Both the position numbers and the translations under genes were made by a program. Positions 15,664-22,311 of a DNA stretch of 22,883 nt are shown here, piece after piece. This DNA comes from JBKPNZ01 sp046732895. GTDB taxonomy: Bacteria > Actinomycetota > Thermoleophilia > Solirubrobacterales > 70-9. The notes beneath the pieces were generated by a model that worked only from the letters and a program-made list of their open reading frames with translations, ran no database searches and was not told the DNA's origin. Position 1 is the first letter of the stretch; every line of letters begins with the position of its first letter. The DNA is taken from positions 1 to 22,883 of the forward strand of contig JBKPNZ010000042.1 in the NCBI GenBank assembly GCA_046732895.1, in the 5' to 3' direction.

Positions 15664-16083
15664 GTGGATCTCGAGCAGGCCCTGCGGCTCAACAACCGCA
15701 ACATGATCGCCTTCGACCTGATCCTCGGGTCGGGCGCGCTGTTGGCGCCGAGGCACACGCTCGCCGTGCTCGGTCACGATCAGCCCTCTGCCGACGCCGA
15801 GCACCTCTTTCGCCGCTGCGGGCCGATCTGGCTCACCTTTGCGGTCGCTCACGCGGTCGCCGACCGGCGTGACGAGCCGCGGGATTGGTGGGCGCTTGCC
15901 TGGCTTCGCGGCACCGAGCTCACCACGGACATCGTCTGGTCGCGCTCGCCGGCCTTCTCCCGCCCCGGTGCCCGCGCGGGCCTCTGGCTCGCGGCGGCGG
16001 CCAACCTGGCGATGACCCTCGGATACGGGTGGCTCGCAGAGCGACGGCGGCGCCGACCTCGCCGCCGGCTCCGGCGCTCCTAA
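15664..16083 (+). CDS. Small multi-pass membrane protein of unknown function
   Basis: 139 residues from GTG 15664. Hydrophobic stretches suggest three or four membrane segments: NMIAFDLILGSGALLAPRHT, CGPIWLTFAVAHAVAD, a Trp-rich WWALAWLRGTEL, and AGLWLAAAANLAMTLGYGWL. It ends in a strongly basic tail (AERRRRRPRRRLRRS) that should lie in the cytoplasm. I do not recognise the family. The frame is open back to TTG 15553, but the predicted promoter and the start of residue conservation (VDLEQALRLNNRN) favour the GTG. It is divergent from the RpiR-type regulator and converges, with a 3-nt gap, on the next gene. Confidence 0.7.
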   Translation: MDLEQALRLNNRNMIAFDLILGSGALLAPRHTLAVLGHDQPSADAEHLFRRCGPIWLTFAVAHAVADRRDEPRDWWALAWLRGTELTTDIVWSRSPAFSRPGARAGLWLAAAANLAMTLGYGWLAERRRRRPRRRLRRS

Positions 16084-16086
16084 GCC

Positions 16087-16635
16087 TCAGCCTGTCGCAA
16101 GCAGCGAGCGGGTGTCGTGCTCGAGCTTCGCTCGGCTGGTGATCGGACGGCTGCATTCGGTCAGACCGATCCGGCGCGCGAGCCGCTCGCGCTCGAGCTG
16201 GCCGCGCGCGAGGTCGACCTGGGCACGGGCGTAGGCGTCGCCGTCGTTGTCGCGGGCGGCCTCCAGGCCACGCCGAAGCAGGTCGATTCCCTGGTCGCGC
16301 GCATGGAGGTAGCGCGACACGGACTCGCTCAGGGCGTCGGGCTCGTTCAGGTCCTCGACCCCAGCGAGCTCCTCCTCGGCGGCTGCGACGAGTCGCTCGG
16401 TCTGCGCCTGTGCCTGGATCGCGGTCTGGGGCTCGTCCTCCTGCACGGCGCGGTAGCGGTCGTGGGCATCCCGGCAGATCTCGTCGGCACGGGCGATGAA
16501 CTGGCGCTCGGTCAGCGTCTCCTCCGCGAACGGGCCGACCTTGACAAGCGCCGCCAGCCCAACCAGCGCGGCGATCAGGAGGAGGCCGGCAGCAGCGAGC
16601 GCCCAGGGGTTCGCTCGAGGGCGCGCCGGTGGCAT
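16087..16635 (-). CDS. Membrane-anchored exported coiled-coil protein
   Basis: 182 residues. A short basic N-terminus is followed by one TM helix (about 10-31, PWALAAAGLLLIAALVGLAA), then an exported helical domain of about 145 residues rich in Ala, Glu, Arg and Gln with heptad-like character (AIQAQAQTERLVAAAEEELA; ARAQVDLARGQLERERLARR). Two cysteines, C54 in FIARADEICRDAH and C161 in IGLTECSRP, could form a disulfide. The 'FIxxADxIC' motif recurs, from memory, in many uncharacterised exported proteins of Thermoleophilia. Function unknown. TACGCT ends 6 nt before ATG 16635, with no Shine-Dalgarno. Confidence 0.78.
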   Translation of the reverse strand: MPPARPRANPWALAAAGLLLIAALVGLAALVKVGPFAEETLTERQFIARADEICRDAHDRYRAVQEDEPQTAIQAQAQTERLVAAAEEELAGVEDLNEPDALSESVSRYLHARDQGIDLLRRGLEAARDNDGDAYARAQVDLARGQLERERLARRIGLTECSRPITSRAKLEHDTRSLLATG

Positions 16636-16641
16636 CGCCGC

Positions 16642-16647
16642 AGCGTA
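16642..16647 (-). promoter_or_regulatory. -10 box TACGCT before the coiled-coil protein gene
   Basis: TACGCT, GCGGCG, ATG 16635, in the 52-nt gap after the preceding gene. Confidence 0.35.
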
Positions 16648-16687
16648 ACGGCCGGATCCGTGGCCTAACGCAGCTTCCCCGGCCCGG

Positions 16688-17659
16688 CTACTGGTACATC
16701 ACGTAGTCGGGCTTCGGCTTCAGGTTGAGCACCTGGCCCGGCGTCATCAGGCCGCTGTCGAGCTTGTAGAAGAGCGAGAAGCCGTTGAAGAGTGGCGGCT
16801 TGAGCAAGCGCTTGTACCCGTTCTTCTTCGCCTGCTTTGAGCCGATGCCGTCGAAGTTGAGAGTCACGTCCACCTTCTTCCGGAGCTTCACGGCGCCGCG
16901 GTGATGGATGCTGCCCTTACGGAACTGGTGGACGATCATCGGCTTATCGGGCAGGTGGTGATCTTTTGCCATGCGCTGGAGCTTCTTCGAGATGGCGTTG
17001 AGCTTCCTGGCGCTCACCTTCCCGACGGTCTCGCCGGGGTCCCCATGCGGCCCGACGTTCCACTCGGGGTCCAGACCCACACCGACGTCCGGCTCGAGCA
17101 GGAAGTCGTGCCAGTGCTTCACCTCGTCGAGGAAGGTGGAGCGCGCCGGCTGGATGTCGAGGATCAGCCTGCCGTTGAGGGCGCGGATCGTGTCGAGGTA
17201 TTTGTTGACGGTGGAGTCGGAGAGCCGGGTGCGGCACTTGTCGTGCCGCCGCTCACACTGGGTGGCGACGGTCGCGACCAGGTCGAACGCCGGAATGACC
17301 GGGCGGTTCCCCTTCCTGCGATAGGGAACGGCCTGATGCCTCACCTTCCGCTTGGCGCCCTTCGCGGTCTTGCGGCCGAGCGCACCGAACCCTGGATGGG
17401 CCGACCCGTAGAGGGCCACGACCCGGTCGCTTGGAAAGAGTCCTCGGCGTTCCTTGTCGACGGATGCGGGGGCGGTTTTGGCGGCGTAGCCGGCGTAGCG
17501 CCGATCCGCCGTAGCCACCTCGGCACGAGTCGGCGGCACCGGGTTCGGGGCGGCGATTCCGTGCGCGGCCGAGCCACCGTCGTGGGCGCCGGCGACGCCG
17601 GCGCCGATGCACAGCGCAAAGGCCAAGATGGCCGCGATGAGCATGGGAGCCCCACGCAT
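16688..17659 (-). CDS. Secreted protein of an uncharacterised actinobacterial family (possible TIM-barrel fold)
   Basis: 323 residues from ATG 17659. Signal peptide MRGAPMLIAAILAFALCIGA with cleavage near VAGA-HD. After a Pro/Ala linker come VVALYGSAHPGFGALG, AFDLVATVATQ, GRLILDIQPARSTFLDEVKH, VGVGLDPEWNVGP, KPMIVHQFRKGSI, VTLNFDGIG and FYKLDSGLMTPGQVLNLKPK, ending DYVMYQ. The spacing of hydrophobic strands ending in polar residues (LDIQP, LDPEW, VHQF, NFDG) suggests a TIM barrel with acidic residues at strand ends, as in glycoside hydrolases. I recall actinobacterial lipoproteins with the same motifs and no assigned function. The start is unsure: AGAGG lies only 1 nt from ATG 17659; in-frame ATGs at 17713 and 17644 are alternatives, and the frame is open to 17863. 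Confidence 0.75.
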   Translation of the reverse strand: MRGAPMLIAAILAFALCIGAGVAGAHDGGSAAHGIAAPNPVPPTRAEVATADRRYAGYAAKTAPASVDKERRGLFPSDRVVALYGSAHPGFGALGRKTAKGAKRKVRHQAVPYRRKGNRPVIPAFDLVATVATQCERRHDKCRTRLSDSTVNKYLDTIRALNGRLILDIQPARSTFLDEVKHWHDFLLEPDVGVGLDPEWNVGPHGDPGETVGKVSARKLNAISKKLQRMAKDHHLPDKPMIVHQFRKGSIHHRGAVKLRKKVDVTLNFDGIGSKQAKKNGYKRLLKPPLFNGFSLFYKLDSGLMTPGQVLNLKPKPDYVMYQ

Positions 17660-17751
17660 TCCTCTTTGGGAACCCGGGAGCGGGGCAGATGTCTCGGACC
17701 TGGGCGTAGGCATGGCTCGACGCGCGCTACCTCCCCCTCGAGCGCGGCCCC

Positions 17752-17757
17752 ACCATA
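17752..17757 (-). promoter_or_regulatory. Possible -10 box TATGGT upstream of the secreted-family gene
   Basis: TATGGT on the minus strand in the 149-nt gap between the LLM gene and this gene, preceded by a short CCCC/GGGG inverted repeat. It would give a leader of some 30-90 nt depending on the start used. Weak evidence. Confidence 0.2.
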
Positions 17758-17808
17758 GCGAGAGCCCCCGAGGGGTTCGCATGAGGCCCTGCAGGCGTGC
17801 ATTGTCGG

Positions 17809-18675
17809 CTAAAGGCCGGCCGCGTCCGCCAGGAGCGCGACCTGCTCGGGATCGCTCGAGCACGGGAACAGGAAGAACTCGTCACAACCGGCGCTCGCGA
17901 ACGCCGAGATGTATCCCTTGACGGTGTCAGCGTCCTTCGCTGCTCCCGCGACGATCATTCCGGCCACCTCCTCCCCCAGCCACGCGTAGTAATCGAGCAG
18001 GTCGTGCTCGGCGTTCTTCTGGGCATCGGGCCCCAGCGAGAAGTATCCGAGCGCCGCCTTGTACGGCTCGCCGTTTCGCCCCTCGCTCTGCCAGGCGGCG
18101 GCGACTCTTTCGGCGGCGTCCGTGAAAGCGTCCGGGGTGCCGCCGCCCATGATCCACCCGTCGCCGTACTTGGCAGCCCGCGCGAACGAGGCGTCGACGG
18201 TGCCGCCCACCAGGAGCATCGGCCCGTCTCCCGGCGGGCGCGGGCCGATCCTCGCCTCGTGCCCGCCCTCGCCGTTCCAGATCCTGCGGATCTGTGCCAG
18301 CGCCGCGTCCATCCATGGCGCGCGATCGGACAGCGAGACGCCGCTGACCTCGTAGTCGTCGTCGCGCTGGCCGACGGCGATCCCGAGGGTTGTGCGCCCG
18401 CCGCCCGCAATGGCGTCGAGCGAGAGGACCTGCTTCGCGACGTGGGCGGCGTTCTTGCGAAGCGGCCCCAGGACGACCGTGGTGGCAAGGCGGATTCGCT
18501 CGGTCACCGCGGCCGATGCCGCGAGCGCGATCAGGGGCTCGTAGTTGTCATAGACGATGCGATCGATCGTCCCCAAGCTGGAGAAGCCCGCATCTTCCGC
18601 CGCGCGCGCCCAGTCCGTCATCTGCCTCGCGGTCGCGCCGGAAACGGCATTCGGGAGTCCGATTGCGAGATCCAT
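17809..18675 (-). CDS. LLM-class (luciferase-like) F420-dependent oxidoreductase
   Basis: 288 residues from ATG 18675, with AGGAG 4 nt upstream. TIM-barrel luciferase-like family: MDLAIGLPNAVSGATARQMT, WARAAEDAGFSSLGTIDR, ERIRLATTVVLGPLRKNAAH, QVLSLDAIAGGGRTTLGIAV GQRDDDYEVSG, LLVGGTVDASFARAAKYGDG WIMGG. Such proteins use F420H2 (some use FMNH2) to reduce or oxidise small molecules; the substrate cannot be told. The F420 assignment rests on actinobacterial context and the adjacent F420-type genes. The open frame continues upstream to 18723, but those residues lie in the divergent gene's promoter and the family starts at MDLAIGLP. Divergent from the PPOX gene with 34 nt between starts. Confidence 0.92.
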   Translation of the reverse strand: MDLAIGLPNAVSGATARQMTDWARAAEDAGFSSLGTIDRIVYDNYEPLIALAASAAVTERIRLATTVVLGPLRKNAAHVAKQVLSLDAIAGGGRTTLGIAVGQRDDDYEVSGVSLSDRAPWMDAALAQIRRIWNGEGGHEARIGPRPPGDGPMLLVGGTVDASFARAAKYGDGWIMGGGTPDAFTDAAERVAAAWQSEGRNGEPYKAALGYFSLGPDAQKNAEHDLLDYYAWLGEEVAGMIVAGAAKDADTVKGYISAFASAGCDEFFLFPCSSDPEQVALLADAAGL

Positions 18676-18709
18676 TTCGCTCCTGTCCTTCGTCCTATGC
18701 TGCCCCGCG
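18676..18709. promoter_or_regulatory. 34-nt divergent gap between the LLM and PPOX F420 genes
   Basis: Contains the LLM gene's AGGAG (minus strand) and TATGCT (18696-18701, plus strand), which ends 8 nt before the PPOX GTG. Promoter elements of each gene must reach into the other's leader or coding region, so the two are likely to be expressed in a linked way. Confidence 0.45.
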
Positions 18710-19153
18710 GTGGCCGCTTCCAATCTTGCCGAGCTCCCTGCCTGGGCGGCCGGGCTCCTCGGTGACGCTCAGGTTGCAAGGCTGGGTCTGCTCGACGCCG
18801 AGGGCCATCCGCGCGTATTGCCCATCACATTCGCGCTCGCCGAGGACTGCATCTGGAGCGCCGTCGACGCGAAGCCCAAGCGCGTGGCGCCCGACCAGGT
18901 CGCTCGGCTTCGCTTCCTCCGCCGCGATCCCCGGGTGGCGCTGACGATCGACCGCTACTCGGATGACTGGGATGTGCTCGCCTGGGTCCAGCTCCTCGGC
19001 GAGATGCGAATCGTCGATCTCGCCGAGGGCGCCCAGGGGATGCGCGCCCTCGTCGCCAAGTACCCCTCCTACCGCGACGACCCGCCGCCGGGACCACTGC
19101 TCGCGCTGGAGCCGCTGCGCTGCCTCTGCTGGCGGGCGAGGGGGGACGAATAG
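18710..19153 (+). CDS. PPOX-class F420-dependent protein (TIGR03668-like)
   Basis: 147 residues, a split-barrel FMN/F420-binding fold. Features: VARLGLLDAEGHPRVLPITF, IWSAVDAKPKR, RLRFLRRDPRVALTIDRYSD DWDVLAWVQLLGEMRIV, and LALEPLRCLCWRA. The KPKR and 'DxYxDDW' elements are those I associate with the mycobacterial Rv0121/Rv1155-type F420 family. The reaction is unknown. The start is GTG 18710: the frame extends to 18557, but that part overlaps the divergent LLM coding region. TATGCT ends 8 nt before it and no Shine-Dalgarno is present. The DDN-type gene follows 23 nt downstream. Confidence 0.9.
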   Translation: MAASNLAELPAWAAGLLGDAQVARLGLLDAEGHPRVLPITFALAEDCIWSAVDAKPKRVAPDQVARLRFLRRDPRVALTIDRYSDDWDVLAWVQLLGEMRIVDLAEGAQGMRALVAKYPSYRDDPPPGPLLALEPLRCLCWRARGDE

Positions 19154-19162
19154 CGGTTGCGC

Positions 19163-19168
19163 GATACT
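19163..19168 (+). promoter_or_regulatory. Possible -10 box GATACT before the DDN-type gene
   Basis: GATACT, GAACCCGG, ATG 19177, in the 23-nt gap after the PPOX stop. The first base departs from TANNNT, so this is weaker than the others. Confidence 0.25.
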
Positions 19169-19176
19169 GAACCCGG

Positions 19177-19665
19177 ATGAGCGATCGCTTCATCGAGCCG
19201 GGCTGGTTCACCAAGAACGTCTTCAACCGTCTTGTCGCGGTCTTCACCCGGCTCGGGGTGAGCGTGTGGGGCTCTCGCGTGCTCGAGGTCCGGGGCCGCA
19301 AGTCGGGCGAGTGGCGCCAGACGCCCGTCAACGTCCTCACCTTCGAGGGCGAGCGCTACCTGGTGGCACCGCGCGGCAACACGCAGTGGGTCCGCAACCT
19401 GCGCGCCAGCGGCAGCGGTCGGCTGCGACTGGGCCGCCGCGAGGAGCCGTTCAGCGCAGACGAGCTGCCTGACGCAGAGAAGCCCGACCTGCTGCGCGCG
19501 TATCTGAAGCGCTGGAAGTGGGAGATCGGAATGTTCTTTGAGGGTGTCGGACCCGATTCGCCCGACGAGGAGCTCCTGAAGGCCGCGCCCGACCACCCGG
19601 TCTTCCGGATTGAGTCGGGCTCCTCTCTCGGCGCCGAGATCTCGAAGGTCGACGCCGTCAGCTAG
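19177..19665 (+). CDS. DDN-type deazaflavin (F420)-dependent nitroreductase family protein
   Basis: 162 residues, TIGR00026-like split-barrel family that includes mycobacterial Ddn, which reduces quinones and nitro-compounds with F420H2. Motifs: VLEVRGRKSGEWRQTPVNVL, YLVAPRGNTQWVRNLRAS. The usual 'G-G-xxxxP-W-xxNL' is here RGNTQWVRNL, slightly shortened. The N-terminal helix (FTKNVFNRLVAVFTRLGVSV) is amphipathic, as in members that associate with the membrane. The C-terminal half (KRWKWEIGMFFEGVGPDS...) is family-like. The GNAT gene follows 8 nt later, so PPOX, DDN and GNAT may be one operon. Confidence 0.9.
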   Translation: MSDRFIEPGWFTKNVFNRLVAVFTRLGVSVWGSRVLEVRGRKSGEWRQTPVNVLTFEGERYLVAPRGNTQWVRNLRASGSGRLRLGRREEPFSADELPDAEKPDLLRAYLKRWKWEIGMFFEGVGPDSPDEELLKAAPDHPVFRIESGSSLGAEISKVDAVS

Positions 19666-19673
19666 TCGCCCTC

Positions 19674-20561
19674 GTGTCCGGCTTCGAGGAGGTTGTAGTC
19701 AGGCCGATGGCCGAGGGCGACCTCCTCTCAGCCGAACGTGCCTCGGAAGAGATTTTTCTCGAAGCGGACCGACGGAGCCGAAGAGTGGGCGAGCCAGAGC
19801 CCGAACCGCGCTCGCCGGCTCAATCGGACAAGTGGGTCGAGCGCATGCGGTTCTGCTTCGAAACGGATCCGGGCGGATGCTGGGTTGCGACGGGCGACGG
19901 CGCCGTCATCGGGTTCGCGATCTCTCAGAATCGCGAGAATCTCTGGTACCTCGCCACCTACGGCGTGCTGCCGCGCCACCAGGGAGGCGGCATCGGCAGG
20001 AGGCTGATGGAAGCTGCCCTCGGTCACGCCGACGGGCGCCCGGGCTTGTTTTCCTCCACAGTGCATCCGGGGGCGACGCGGCGGTACCGGCTCGCTGGCT
20101 TCTCGCTTCACCCGCAGCTGCGAATGACCGGAACGGTCGATCGATCAAAGCTCCCGGAAATCACCGGCCTTCGCGAGGGAGGGCCGGGCGATGTCGAGTG
20201 GATGGACCGCCTGGACCGGGATGTTCGCGGCGCCGGGCATGGACCCGATCACGGTTTCATGCTCAGGAACCTGCGCTTGGTCGTTTCGAAGCCGGGCGAC
20301 AAGCCCGGCTACGTGTACATCGACGATCGGGGCCGGGCCCACCTGCTGGCCGCCTCCGAGGTCCAGACCGCCCGGAAGCTGCTGTGGGAGGCGCTGGCCG
20401 CGTCGGAGGGCGACACGCTCATCAACTGCATCACGACGGCGAACGAGTGGGCGGTGGACGTGGGTCTCGCGGCACGGCTCGACATCGGCCAGGAGGGCTA
20501 TCTCGGCGTGCGCGGAATGCAACCGCCCGTCCCGTACCTGGCCAGCGGGCACTTCCTGTGA
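19674..20561 (+). CDS. GNAT-family N-acetyltransferase with two GNAT-like halves
   Basis: 295 residues from GTG 19674. The N-terminal GNAT domain (about 7-150) has VVVRPMAEGDLLSAERASEE, WVATGDGAVIGFAIS, motif A GVLPRHQGGGIGRRLMEAAL with the acetyl-CoA pyrophosphate loop R-H-Q-G-G-G-I-G, and YRLAGFSLHPQLRM. The C-terminal half (about 160-290) looks like a second, degenerate GNAT-type domain (ITGLREGGPGDVEWMDRLDR, GYVYIDDRGRAHLLAASEVQ) without a clear pyrophosphate loop. Acceptor unknown. No Shine-Dalgarno is evident; it is probably coupled to the gene 8 nt upstream. The stop codon lies inside the shared hairpin with the convergent VOC gene. Confidence 0.85.
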   Translation: MSGFEEVVVRPMAEGDLLSAERASEEIFLEADRRSRRVGEPEPEPRSPAQSDKWVERMRFCFETDPGGCWVATGDGAVIGFAISQNRENLWYLATYGVLPRHQGGGIGRRLMEAALGHADGRPGLFSSTVHPGATRRYRLAGFSLHPQLRMTGTVDRSKLPEITGLREGGPGDVEWMDRLDRDVRGAGHGPDHGFMLRNLRLVVSKPGDKPGYVYIDDRGRAHLLAASEVQTARKLLWEALAASEGDTLINCITTANEWAVDVGLAARLDIGQEGYLGVRGMQPPVPYLASGHFL

Positions 20562-20580
20562 ACGGCGCGCCGCCGTTCAC
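20558..20580. terminator. Hairpin spanning the stop codons of the convergent GNAT and VOC genes
   Basis: Perfect 10-bp inverted repeat, arms GTGAACGGCG and CGCCGTTCAC with a 3-nt CGC loop. The arms contain TGA (20559-20561) of the GNAT gene and TCA (20577-20579, the complement of the VOC TGA). No T-run follows on either strand, so if it terminates it is not a classical intrinsic terminator. Symmetry allows action in both directions. Confidence 0.6.
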
Positions 20581-21404
20581 GCAGGCGGTCCGACCTTGCT
20601 CACCGTGAATGAAGCGCCCTGGGGATCCGCCAGGACGGCCGAGCGCCCGACTGGATTGTCGAACGGGGGCGCCAGCACCTGACCGCCGAGCTCCTCCGCG
20701 AGCGCCGCCGTGGCGTCGGTGTCATCGACCCGGAAGTCGATGCTCCAGTGCGGTTGGACCTCGCCCGGAAACTGCTTCTCGCTCATCTGCCCCATGACTC
20801 CGACGACGTCGCGGGAGACGGGCTGCTCGGGCTCGCCGCCGACGTAGCCCGGGACGCGCCAGAGTGAGATCTCGGCACCGCCCATGTCCATGGTGTCCGT
20901 CTCCCAGCCGAAGACCTCGCCGTAGAACGCCTTTGCGCCCTCCGGGTCCGGAGTGTTGAGCTGGCTGATGCTCCAGGCCGAGGGTTCATTCACGAGCTCC
21001 GCGCCCCTGTGACTGCGTGCCTCCCACAGGGCGAAGATGGCGCCTGCCGGGTCCGCGAGCACCGCGATGCGAGCGGCGCCGAGCAGGTCCAAGGGCCCGT
21101 CGACGAGGGTGCCGCCTGCCGCCGTCGCCTTCGCGACGGTGTCGTCGACGTTCTCGACCCAGACGTAGGTGCCCCACATCGGCGGCGACGAGTCTCCCTC
21201 CGCCTCCGGGACGGAGCTGATCGCCGCAACGTCGTGCCCGCGCAGGCTGCAGACGAAGTTCGTGCCCGGCGCGTTGTCCGGCATCGCGTCCCTGGCCTCC
21301 CAGCCGAACAGGCGGGTATAGAAGTCAGCGGCCGACTTGGGGTCCGGATGGACGCTCGCCACCCAGCACGGAACCCCCGGCTCGTATCCGCTTCGCTCGC
21401 TCAT
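20577..21404 (-). CDS. Two-domain VOC (glyoxalase/dioxygenase superfamily) protein, Cfp30B-like
   Basis: 275 residues from ATG 21404. Two tandem VOC domains: first at about 8-130 (GVPCWVASVHPDPKSAADFY TRLFGW...AVLADPAGAIFALWEA), second at about 140-272 (WSISQLNTPDPEGAKAFYGE VFGW...SAVLADPQGASFTVSK). This layout matches the mycobacterial Cfp30B / 27-kDa antigen type. The first metal-position histidine of true glyoxalases is not evident in domain 1, so the activity is uncertain. GAGGAG lies 9 nt before ATG 21404, deciding against the longer GTG start at 21431, which would include the ribosome site as coding. Divergent from the HxlR gene, a common arrangement for a regulator and its target. Confidence 0.9.
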   Translation of the reverse strand: MSERSGYEPGVPCWVASVHPDPKSAADFYTRLFGWEARDAMPDNAPGTNFVCSLRGHDVAAISSVPEAEGDSSPPMWGTYVWVENVDDTVAKATAAGGTLVDGPLDLLGAARIAVLADPAGAIFALWEARSHRGAELVNEPSAWSISQLNTPDPEGAKAFYGEVFGWETDTMDMGGAEISLWRVPGYVGGEPEQPVSRDVVGVMGQMSEKQFPGEVQPHWSIDFRVDDTDATAALAEELGGQVLAPPFDNPVGRSAVLADPQGASFTVSKVGPPA

Positions 21405-21514
21405 CTCGCTCCACTCCTCTGCATCGATCACTCGCTACGTTGCGCGAGACTATCAGATCATCCTAAATAAGGACTTCTCGTATCGAGATCAGGACTATCC
21501 GCTAGGATTCCCGT
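21405..21514. promoter_or_regulatory. Divergent promoter/operator region between the VOC and HxlR genes
   Basis: An AT-richer island within GC-rich DNA. Three short dyads fall within about 50 nt: TCCT-aaata-AGGA (21461-21473), TCTCG-tat-CGAGA (21476-21488), and ATCC-gcta-GGAT (21497-21508). The last overlaps the TAGGAT -10 box (21503-21508), which ends 6 nt before the HxlR ATG 21515. A possible VOC -10, TAGTCT, is at 21452-21447 on the minus strand. HxlR proteins bind dyads as dimers, so autoregulation and control of the VOC gene are plausible. Confidence 0.5.
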
Positions 21515-22171
21515 ATGACCGAGCGCCGCAGCTATGGAGATCTGTGCGGAATCGCCCGCGCCCTCGACTTCGTCGGCGAGCGCTGGGCACTGCTCGTCGT
21601 GCGGGAACTGCTGCTCGGACCCAAGCGCTTCACCGACCTGCGCGCGGGTCTCCCCCACGTCAGCCCCAACGTCCTCGCCCAGCGCCTGCGCGAGCTCGAG
21701 GACGCGGGCATCGTCAAGCGCGAGAAGCTCCCGCCCCCGGCCGCGTCGCAGGTCTACGAGCTCACCTCCTGGGGACAGGACCTAGAGGAGGTGGTTCTGT
21801 CGCTTGGACGGTGGGGCTCCCGAACACCGATTCCGCCCGACACGGAGATGAGCGTTGACTCCTACGCGCTGGCGCTCAAGACGCTCTTCGACCCAGACGC
21901 GGCCGGCGACGTGGACGGGACCTACGGCCTGCGGATCGATGCGGACCGGTTCACGGCCTCGGTGAGGAATGGGCGCTTCGAGATCGCGCGCGGCGAGGCC
22001 ACCGAGCCCGCGGCGAGCCTGGCGACGGACCGGGCCACCCTCGCCGAGCTCCTATGGCAGGGCCGCGGCCTCACCCAGGCGATCCGCGCCGGCGACGTCG
22101 AGATCGAGGGCGACCGGGGGGCGCTCGCCCGCTTCCTCGGGCTCTTCGCTCAGCCCTTGCGGACGGCGTAG
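21515..22171 (+). CDS. HxlR-family winged-helix regulator fused to an SCP2-like domain
   Basis: 218 residues. The HxlR domain at about 1-100 has RRSYGDLCGIARALDFVGER WALLVVRELLLGPKRFTDLR, LPHVSPNVLAQRLRELEDAG IVKRE and YELTSWGQDL, with the conserved N-terminal cysteine C11 often used for redox or electrophile sensing in this family. The C-terminal part (about 120-215: LRIDADRFTASVRNGRFEIA, LATDRATLAELLWQGRGLTQ, AGDVEIEGDRGALARFLGLF) resembles an SCP2 sterol-carrier-like lipid-binding fold, which may bind a hydrophobic effector. The start ATG follows TAGGAT by 6 nt, without a Shine-Dalgarno. Likely target: itself and the divergent VOC gene. Confidence 0.9.
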   Translation: MTERRSYGDLCGIARALDFVGERWALLVVRELLLGPKRFTDLRAGLPHVSPNVLAQRLRELEDAGIVKREKLPPPAASQVYELTSWGQDLEEVVLSLGRWGSRTPIPPDTEMSVDSYALALKTLFDPDAAGDVDGTYGLRIDADRFTASVRNGRFEIARGEATEPAASLATDRATLAELLWQGRGLTQAIRAGDVEIEGDRGALARFLGLFAQPLRTA

Positions 22172-22311
22172 ATCGTCATCCGCCGCGACAGGCTGTACGA
22201 CCAAACCAGCCGTCGTCGAGATCGCTGTTGTTCGGCGACGACTTCTCGGCAGCTCGGGAGAGAGTTGGGCAGAACGTACGATCTGCATGCCCACAACCGA
22301 GGAGGATCGCG

